This document shows, one piece after another, positions 48,480-56,815 of a stretch of DNA of 56,815 nt (position 1 is the first letter of the stretch; the number at the start of each line of letters is the position of its first letter). The notes under the pieces are model-generated. The model saw only the letters and a list, made by a program, of their open reading frames with translations. It was not told the origin of the DNA and did not search any database. The DNA comes from Diphasiastrum complanatum (lineage: Eukaryota > Streptophyta > Lycopodiopsida > Lycopodiales > Lycopodiaceae), in contig MU833404.1 of the NCBI GenBank assembly GCA_029204225.1, positions 1 through 56,815 of the forward strand. Reading direction: 5' to 3'. The translations under genes were made by a program, and so were the position numbers.

Positions 48480-49066
48480 TACTAGGTTTATCCATCTCAT
48501 ATCTCACAACAGACTCATACGACTATAAGAAATTACACTATCGACAAAGCGTTAATGTTCATTCTTAAACAACGAGCAATGTTTAGTTCTTAGCGATTCA
48601 AACTTGTACGGTAGTAAGAACTAAACAAGGATCAAAGAGCTCGATCAACTTGATTCATCTATTGTGTACAGTAGAAGGCTCAGAGTTACATACACTCTCA
48701 ACAATAAAACAAAGGAAGACGCAAACTCTCGATGATGAATTACAATAAAAATGAGATACATGTAGAAACATGTATGAGTTCGACACACCCCTTTAACAGG
48801 ATGGTGTGACGTTCTACATAGTATAAGCTTTTGATTATACATGTATAGTCACAATTGTAGAATGAGTCGTGAATGCTCTGACTGAATTATAGAATATTCG
48901 GGACTAGGACAGTGTCACTTCATTTGTTCTTCCATTAAAGTGCATTTCTTCATAGGGTCTCGGACATAAGGCCTTCAACATGTATTTCTTCATATAATGG
49001 TTCATTAGTCTTCTTATGTATTTGAATTCGGTTAAGTAAAGTCTCATATACTTTATGACTATCACA
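48480..49066 (-). repeat. 3' LTR of a minus-strand gypsy element
   Basis: On minus it begins TGTGATAGTCATAAAG at 49066, right after a polypurine tract (TGAGGAGGGGGCC, 49080-49068). A poly(A)-region-like GTTTTATTGTTGAGAG lies near 48700. The distal end is approximate and no 5' LTR partner was found to the right. Confidence 0.55.
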
Positions 49067-49588
49067 TGGCCCCCTCCTCAAATGTGAAGTGCCCTCGCAA
49101 ACATTGAGGTTTGAACATATCCTAAATAACACAGATATTTATTCATTCAAAAGAAACATTCAGCATTCCATAAAGAATCTCGAACACAACAAAGAAAGAT
49201 ATTTCTTCAATGAATAGAATCAAATGTATTTACAATGTCTTTATTCTGGTGCATTATACAATCTTGCAGATAATAATGCATCGAGCTCAATTTGTCGAGC
49301 TCGTTTAAGTTTTTGGGCCTCTGTATATTGACCAATTACTCGGTTTCCATAAGCCGCTAGCTTTATTCGTCCTTAGCTTTTATGGGGATGACTTCCTTTC
49401 AGCAGCTGAGCGTCGAGTCGTAGATCCTTGCAAGTAGAGACTCTGCATAGCATTGAGTGCTTTGGCGATGATATTGCCCATGCCCTCCAATGAATAAGTC
49501 ATGAATCAATGATGCTCCTTGTGTAATTCCCGAGCTTTTATGTTACAGGTGATATTCTCGTAATGAGTGTGATAATTTGTCTCCCAAT

Positions 49589-49870
49589 CTATACAAAATT
49601 CCATAAGTCACGATATGATACATCAATATCTTGGGGCAAATTCTGTCTCTCGAACTGTACAAAATTTGGAACTTTTGATGGTTGGAATAAGTCGAATTGA
49701 CTTCGTTGCCTCCAACTGTCTTTTTGTCTCTCTAAATAATCATAAAATTGTAATTCCTTCAAGTGAATGTATTCTAATGCATACAATAATTGACAGCCCA
49801 TATACAATTCGAAAGGGATTTATATAGAAAATTTCACTTGGAGTATTGCCCAGCTCAAACATCCTTTGAG
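49589..49870 (-). pseudogene. gypsy integrase C-terminal fragment
   Basis: Minus frames give NPFRIVYG, then in the next frame ALEYIH...YDYLERQKDSWRQRSQFD, matching the 'SPF.LVYG...LEY..PSLR' end of gypsy integrases. It follows the gag directly, so most of pol is deleted. Confidence 0.6.
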
Positions 49871-49979
49871 TTTTGTGTCGAGCTTATTCCAAAGAATTAA
49901 AAAATCCTCCTTTTCCCAAGGAGTTTCCTAGTCAACCCAACTGTAGCCCATTAAGCCTGGCATCCCAACATAATCCACA

Positions 49980-51623
49980 TGCCATTAGAGTGATATACCT
50001 TATCGAACTGAACTGCTTCGATTTTGTAGATCTTGTACGCTTCGCCTTCTTCGGGGGGAGCTGCTACCTGCTTTGCGTAGATGGCGTCCTTCATCTCGAA
50101 CTTTATGTCTCCATCTCCCTTGAGAATTTGTCGTTCTCGACGAGGGCGTTGACATACTCTGAGTGAGTCTCGAGTCCTCCGTAGTCTTTATTTACATGTG
50201 CTGGGGCAGAGCCGGTGTCGACGTCCTTCTTATTCAATCTCATGATATTCTTCATCAGGCTTTCAATGTTCTTTTGCGCTTGTACATACTCCGAGTGTGC
50301 AGACGGCCCCGGACAAGATACAGTTGTTGATTCTGGCATATTTTCCTTGAGATCGAACAGCTCATCAAGTATTATATCCTTATCTTTGTACAATGGGTCA
50401 AGCAATTCCTTTCGGAATGCCTCCTACAGGGACTCCTGTACATTATTCCACTTTTTCAAGCTCGACCTTCATCTTTAAAAAATTTAACTTGGCCTTGGTT
50501 TCAACCTTCTCATGAATGGCCAGCAGGGTATCATATTGGGACTGCAGCTGGTTGTTCTCTTGAATTAGCTTCTTCTGCTCCAGCTGCTCCACCTTTTTTA
50601 TTTGATCTTGCAGGTAGATGTCCCTCTGTTGAAGGAAACCCATAAAAATGTTTTTCTGCATTAGTCATTTTCTCGAACATACTAGGATTGAATTCATAGC
50701 CCTTGTCCTGATCTGATTTTTTCCCAGAATCCTTTGTATCCACCTAAGGGTTGAGCTCATCTTGTATGTCATGCTGCTGCTCAGCCTCCTTATTGTCATC
50801 TCCCAGCATCGAGTCAAGATCTTCCTACTTGTTGTTAGCTCCGTCAGTAAGATCGACCGAAGCATCGACTTCCATTCTTGCAGGTTATTCTGATGTTGAC
50901 TCTAGCCCTACCATCTTCTTTGTTGTATCGGCCTTTGCTGGAGTGTCATCCTCAATGGAAATGACCATATCCTCCTCCTCTACAATTGGAGGTAGAACTC
51001 TCCTCTGTTGCATCATGGGCAGCTCTTTGTCATTTAACAATTGATGATGATGGCACAAATTGCCAATCTAAGCTCCCAGTTCCGCATATTTTCCATGTTC
51101 ACAGACCTATGAAAGGCCTTGAATGCAATAGGGAAAAAATTTACTAGTTCACCTTTGAGAGCATGAACCAAGTAACCAATGTTGGTTACTGCAATTGTGG
51201 AATCAACATCTGTAACGAACACTGCTTGGTTGGCAAAACAGCACGGATTGCGGAACACAGAGTCAACGATCATGGAGATCTTGTACCCTTTTGTCATTGT
51301 GAGAAGCTTCTCTTGAATAGAGTCGCTTCATCCAAATCTTCTCTGGATAACGATGGGGTAGTCCCATCCTTTCGTAGGCCTTGGTAGGCCCAGGGCGTCT
51401 GCATAAACGTCTTTTGTGATGAGAAAATCTGCGTCCCTCACCTTCACTTTGATGTCGTCGTCTGTGACTTGCTGAATCCCGGCCACAAACTCATTGCATA
51501 CAAACGATGGATCAACAAGCCCCCCAATCTACATGTTTTCACCATAGTTCTGATTGCATCAATGTTGATGGGGCTACGAACCTTCCAATTCACTGAAGTT
51601 GAATCACTGCTGGTTGAGGCCAT
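49980..51623 (-). pseudogene. gag-like protein of the minus-strand gypsy element, unknown family
   Basis: From ATG 51623: MASTSSDSTSVNWKVRSPIN. After a shift near 51530 it reads VDPSFVCNEFVAGIQQVTDD and DALGLPRPTKGWDYPIVIQ; after a TGA, QEKLLTMTKGYKISMIVDSV and VTNIGYLVHALKGELVNFFP. A long acidic then coiled-coil tail follows (QQRDIYLQDQIKKVEQLEQK..., DPLYKDKDIILDELFDLKEN...). Four or more TAA/TAG stops interrupt an otherwise colinear frame. I do not recognise the N-terminal half. Gag is inferred from position upstream of integrase, PPT and LTR. Confidence 0.55.
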
Positions 51624-51710
51624 GGTTTCCTATAAAACAAATTTACAACAAAACAACAAAAGCGCAAAGACAAATTACAATGAAACAGTAACACAGTTCA
51701 ACGTCAATTA

Positions 51711-51836
51711 AGCTCACAGATGAAGTAAGCTCAAATCACAGACGAAGTAAGCTTAGATCACAGGTGAAAGAAGCTCAGATCACGGATGAAGTGAGAAATA
51801 AGCTCGGATCACGGATGAAGTGAGTTCAGATCACGT
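51711..51836. repeat. 22-28-bp minisatellite, about five units
   Basis: Degenerate AGCTCAGATCACRGATGAAGTA units, sitting just upstream of the gag start in gag orientation, so probably in the element's leader. Confidence 0.8.
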
Positions 51837-52049
51837 AATGGATACTGTGGCATATTATGCCCATTTTTAAATAAATTAAAAACCAGAAAATGCATGCATT
51901 TTTTTCAAAGGCTGATTTTGCTTTTTTTTTCTTCTGCCTCTCTGTGGCCGTTCGTACCGATCCCATACAACTGCCACATGGCACATTTTGTGTTGGTCAG
52001 TCAAAGTCAAACCTGCCTATTATGCTTCTTAATGTGATTCTTAAACGCA

Positions 52050-52185
52050 ATGGAAGGAGCCGGGCAAAGGCCATTCTGCCCAGTTCGGCTTTTCAAAAAA
52101 ATTTTAGGCTCAGCCCCTCCGTGCCTCGCCCAATTTTTTTGGAAATCCTTACCGGGCAAAATGGCTTCTGCCCGACTCCTTCCAT
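52050..52185. mobile_element. 136-bp MITE-like foldback
   Basis: Termini 52050-52083 and 52152-52185 are inverted copies (ATGGAAGGAGCCGGGCAAA / ATGGAAGGAGTCGGGCAGA). The centre also folds (AAAAAAATT...AATTTTTTT). A related mini copy lies at 27102-27145. A clear target duplication was not seen. Confidence 0.8.
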
Positions 52186-52189
52186 AATA

Positions 52190-52640
52190 CTGATGAAGTA
52201 ACCCAAGATCACAAAGAGAAACCTTATAGTTATTCCTTGAATGAAAAGGCATCATGAGCGTGTTGTTAAAATTTACCCAAAAACCAGAACAGAGTGCTGG
52301 AATAAATGCTGATATACACATGAAATGGACACATTTTTACCAAACTAAATTTTTTTGTGGCTGGCGGCTAGTATTCGCACAACTACAAATGATTCATGGT
52401 GATGAAAAACAAGGCATTGTCATTAATAGTAAGTCAACGATGAACTTCAATATAAATTTGTGAGTAGAGAAAAATATCGAATAGTTGCGTTCCGATTAAA
52501 AGTCAGATTGATTCATTAATGGATTAACCCTTTCACTAAGTAGCTATTGAATATTTATACACAATAGCTGTAGAATTACAAGAATGCTTAATTGATACAT
52601 TTACAAATTGGATTAAGTCACTACGTGATGTCAACAGTCG
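52190..52640. other. no gene recognised
   Basis: AT-rich, nothing assignable. Confidence 0.5.
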
Positions 52641-52649
52641 CTATTGGAC

Positions 52650-52880
52650 AAAATCTATTTTGTTGGAAATTCTACGGAAATCATGAGGTCGTGAAACTAG
52701 ATAGTCTAAATGTCGAGTCATGGTCGAGTTGAAGAGTAGTCGAGTCAACTTCGATAGTTCGACTTGATAGTGCCTTCGTCACTTTGACTCGATAGTGTCG
52801 ACACCTGTTGTTTATTCCCTTGTATTTCTGCAGACTGTGCAATTGTACAAGTATTTACTTACAACAAATGAATGGTTTAA
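52650..52880. repeat. LTR-like segment, reverse-oriented relative of 29460-29720
   Basis: TCGAGT/ATCGAA-rich cluster, then GTCGACACC and TATTTCTGCAGACTGTGC, which align with 29460-29720 read backwards. Confidence 0.45.
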
Positions 52881-54364
52881 GAAATTTGTCATTAAAAGTG
52901 TAATACTGCAAGACTTGTTGACAAATGTCAATGCTACTATAGATGTCAATGTTAATAAATAGGCTAATGTACCTCATAGTCTAAGTTTAAAAAAGCAATC
53001 TTCTTTATATAAGATCTTGGCCCATCTTCTTCTGAAAGATGTCAGTCTCTTCTGCAAGATGTCAGTCTCTTTGATACATGTATTTGCTCAATAATAAGTT
53101 TTGTCACTTTTCTTATGTGATCAAGCCTAGTCAATTGAAAAACCTAAAATGAACTTTTTATAAACTCTAGGAGTTCAAATGTTTGTGATTCGTAAATTTT
53201 GTGGCTTTGCTTATCCCCAGTGAAAGATATTGCCAAGACGTCTCCTCTATACATTTGTTGTGAATGTAACACTCTCTTACATTTATAATATGTTTTATAC
53301 ATATACTTCTGGTAGTAATGGTAGACTACCTTGCATGTGTAATTTTTACAAAACATTACATTTTCCATCACGTAAATACATGAATATTCATTTTTTCAAG
53401 TTATAGCTCAATACATGCTTTGTGTTTTTTTCATACATGTAAATAAATAATTTTTTTTTAAGTCCAAAAAATAACTGTGATAGCAACACTTTCTCACAAA
53501 TGCATCCTTTAGTAAATTGCATTTGTGAATATACTAGTTGGACTTCATTCTATATATGAGTCCTTCATGTTGAAAAACATGTTCTTAGGATCTAATAGTG
53601 TCCAAAAAGTACATTCAAGCATTGAAGATTGCACATTCAAGAAACATCAAGACTAGCACCTATAATTGATGCTAGAATCTTCCTAGATTGGCAATTGCTT
53701 CATTAACACTCTCATTCACACAAAAATAATTATTATGAGGACCTGATACAGGTGTGGACAACAAACATAATGTATTAGCTTCATATCGTTACATAATGAT
53801 CATAGATCATGCAAGGATTCATCACACAACTCTCCCTTAAATTCCAAGACTACAAAATGTCACCCAATCTCGCTTCTCTCAAAAATGTATACTTTTATCC
53901 ATCTCATATCTAAGGATTAGGGCTTTATAACATTAGGAATAGACCTAAACATAGCCTCCAATGCCTTATCCAAGCATGCATATCCATTTGGTAGGTGAAG
54001 TGCCTCACCCCTCCTTTTTTTTTTTTTTTGCATATTTGCTCATCAAAGCTAAGAGAATGAGGTGTTCCTACATTTGGACTACATCATCTAGTTTCTCTCT
54101 TCACGTGTATTGTGCTTTCTATGTCCATATATGAGTAGTAGTATATAAAAGAAGTGTACATCTAATCATGGATGTGATCTTGATCATGTACTAGACTAAG
54201 GTTATCAATCTTGTGTAAATCCATGATGCTTTAGGAAGATTGATCCTGATGCATTGTTGTTTGATAATTTACTCCCTAGTTACTTTACATCAACAAGTTT
54301 CATGATTCAAGGTCAATTGGATCTTCGCTCTTAGATTTTTTTCTTAGGATATGATACTTTCACA
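52881..54364. other. AT-rich, probable LTR at right end
   Basis: No gene. The stretch ending TATGATACTTTCACA at 54364 directly before a PBS is likely an LTR end; its start could not be placed. Confidence 0.4.
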
Positions 54365-54376
54365 TGGTATCAAAGC
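54365..54376 (+). other. primer-binding-site-like motif
   Basis: TGGTATCAAAGC, one base from the usual TGGTATCAGAGC, directly behind a CA-ending sequence. Confidence 0.55.
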
Positions 54377-56815
54377 TTTGGCTACTGCTCAATGCAAAGA
54401 CAAAGTTCAAGTTTTGGAGGTGAACATAATCATCAAGGGGGATAATGAAGAGTCGAAGCAACACAAAAACTCTACATGATGGTAATTATCTTTGCAACAA
54501 GTTTCTATACATTTTAGCACAAGAGATAACCAACTCTCAAACTCAAGTATACTTTTAGATGGGATACATGAGAAAAAATCAAGTTTTGTGAGTTTGTGCA
54601 TTTTCATACTTTAGTGAGGATATGGGTTGTGCTAAGTTTGTTTCAAAAAAAGATTGTTAAGTAAAGCCTTCGTTAGCAAGATAATAAGTGGAATTTTTTA
54701 GAGGCTTTGTTTGTACTTGTTATGTCCAAATTTTTCTAGAGGATGTATCTAGGAACAATGTGACAACTACGAAAGTGTCTTTGTACTTTATGATTAATAA
54801 AAAAAAAAAGGGTATAGAGGTGTTTTTCTAGGAAAAGAAAAAGAAAGAAGTTGCTATAGCTTGTAGAGCTTTCATCCTTGGTGAGGGGTTTTTTGTAGAG
54901 TCAAGTCCTAAGGTTGTTGATCTTATAGATATTAATGAGACAAAGCTAGTAACATGTTCAACACCTAATATAAGGAGTGCATGAAGAGCAAAATATTCTT
55001 TTCTACTAACCTTGATGTGGTGACTTCCATGTTTTAGTGTTCTACTCTTGATAGGTGTATGGTGGATTTTGGTATTGACCAAAAAGAGAAAGAAACATAT
55101 GATCAACAAAGGTTGATGTGATGGACTTAACCTAGCAACCAAAATGTGTTATGTGAGGAATTTTGGTAATCTATCTACTTTTGAAATCTCATCTACTCTT
55201 AAGTATGATGCGGAATGAACATTGTCTCTATTTTATGCATGGTGGTGATTATGCCATTTGCCTTCAGTAGTTTGCAAACTTGAGAGAGTAAACACAATAT
55301 CCTATATTTTCATGATATTTTAAGCACAAAGAGTTGGAAAAACCAGTATGTTACTTCTACTTTTGGTTTTAGAGAAAAATTATGTAGAATCTTCAAAGTT
55401 GATAAAGATCATTAGTAAATCTAACATGTGTTTCAATTGAGATGTTCCAAGATAATTGTATTTCAATTTCTTAAACCGTCTTATGGATGGATAGATCTCA
55501 TATGGATAATGGTTACTATCACTTGTGTTGAATATGTTTGGAATAAAAGTCTTGTGTATAATAGAGTGAATCCTTTCTGGAAGGCACTTATTATTGACTT
55601 TTCATGATTTAGATATTTTCATGTGTTATCTCTCTAACTAATTTTTATAAGAAATTTGGAAATTTTTTCAGAAAAGGAGTGAAGTGATGAGTAAATTATA
55701 TTACAGTATTTATCAGTTGCATGGATTTCGGATAAGAGAATTTCTCTAGGGATTGTATGGAACAATCTGGAACTAGAGGTGGTTTGAGAATTGAATTCAG
55801 TATAAGTAGTACTAAGTATGATCAAAAGTTACCAATCCTAGCTTGTTTGGGATGTGAGTAAGTTTGATCAAAGAATGTCTATTTTGGATCGACCTGATCT
55901 AAGTTGGAGTACTAGGATCTGGGAAGGGTTGATTAAGTGGGAGAAAATTGTCGGTAAGAGATAAGTTGGGTTGGAAAACTTCTCAGTCTCCTAGATATGT
56001 TATTCCACTCATGAGGAATAGAATTCTTTGGTAGCTGAGTTAGTAGATTCTTAGTGAGATATGAGAGTAACATATGGGAATTTTGGAGGATCTGTCAATA
56101 AAGACATATGTGTATGTACTGGATCATAGTCAAATTGTTCTCATATGTGACCAATTAATCTTGTATGGATCAACTATTGTATTCTTGGTTACTAGGGTTA
56201 TTTGGTGCACTTAACCTAGTCGATGATCAAGTATTGTGATGGACAATTACTTGCAGAGTTAACAAATCTTGCTAAGAAAGATTTATTTGTTAATTTAGAA
56301 ATGGTTTGGATAAGAATCTAAATGTGGTGTTATACTATCTGCATCTGGACATTTGAGATTTCTGAATTATTAGCAATTAACTTGAGTAGTTGATTTACTC
56401 CTATAAAAAGTTAATTGGTGAAATGGATAGTGTGAAGAGATTCACTGGAAACTATTGGTTTTAAGTTGTTATTGCTTGTAAGACGCATGATTTGTGAGTC
56501 ATTTGGATCCTTCAGTTAAAAAAATTATGTGGAATATACAAAATTTTTGGTAGAGCAATTCTCAACTGAGAAATAGACTCAATTCATTAGTGATTGTATC
56601 CCAGAGAGCTCAATTGGATACTGAATCATAATGGTTCAAGAATGGTAACTGAATTTTTTGGGATTCAATAAAATTTTGGGTTGGATATATACTCTAGTAT
56701 TCTTTAATGATTAAGTATGGATTTGGATTTCAGTGAAATATAATTGACGAATCATAAGAATCTACAAATTTGTGATTAACGGATCACGAACAGATACCTA
56801 ATTATTATAATAATA
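54377..56815 (+). other. possible decayed copia interior, mostly unrecognisable
   Basis: Near 54468-54545 the plus strand reads LHDGNYLCNKFLYILAQEITN, reminiscent of a copia gag N-terminus. Beyond that I see only AT-rich sequence with stops in every frame. Confidence 0.3.

Overview
The window is nuclear DNA of a land plant. Three things point there. It holds a plastid-targeted 3-isopropylmalate dehydratase (isopropylmalate isomerase) large-subunit gene with a plant exon structure. The repeats are plant-type: Ty1/copia, Ty3/gypsy chromovirus, L1-like LINEs and a hAT/DUF659 transposase. There are also CCCTAAA telomere-type motifs. Several introns are multi-kilobase and full of transposons, so the genome is large and repeat-rich. 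A fern, lycophyte or gymnosperm would fit, but the species cannot be fixed from this sequence.

The only intact host gene I can support runs on the minus strand from the ATG at 28120 leftwards. I traced 13 coding exons by hand (10456-28120, 419 codons). All phases agree, every intron is GT-AG, and there is no stop or frameshift. The protein has an N-terminal transit peptide followed by the aconitase-type fold. The last roughly 90-100 residues, including the CxxC that would complete the 4Fe-4S cluster, are not found left of 10456. They should lie beyond the left edge, making intron 13 longer than 10.4 kb; otherwise the gene is 3'-truncated. Introns 4 (4.7 kb), 6 (2.6 kb), 10 (7.6 kb) and 13 hold most of the transposons in the left half.

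Left to right. 1-900: rearranged minus-strand LINE RT pieces. 3.2-4.4 kb: a LINE ORF1 fused directly to a LINE 3' end. 4.44-9.57 kb: a LINE RT gene split by a young LTR element (4580-7609) that kept gag and a chromodomain but lost pol. 12.4-15.4 kb: palindromes, a GC-rich foldback, a 110-bp tandem repeat with telomere motifs, CT microsatellites and a broken hAT/DUF659 transposase. 18.05 kb: a perfect 31-bp-arm hairpin. 20.0 kb: the 3' end of a chromovirus. 23.6-26.0 kb: a dead gypsy gag-pol. 28.1-29.0 kb: the gene's GA-rich leader with two mini-uORFs and an upstream foldback.

Right of the gene (29-56.8 kb) I recognise no host gene. It is a graveyard of copia (30.1-30.7, 33.7-35.6, 43.3-47.8 kb), gypsy (36.0, 48.5-51.8 kb) and a zinc-finger LINE (30.7-32.1 kb), separated by very long pure GA/CT arrays, a 43-bp-arm hairpin at 42.3 kb, a 136-bp MITE at 52.05 kb and AT-rich DNA with no recognisable content. 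I see no CRISPR array, operon or bacterial-type system. The most unusual items are the isolated near-perfect hairpins, the pol-less gag+chromodomain element, the ORF1-only LINE and the domain-shuffled copia.
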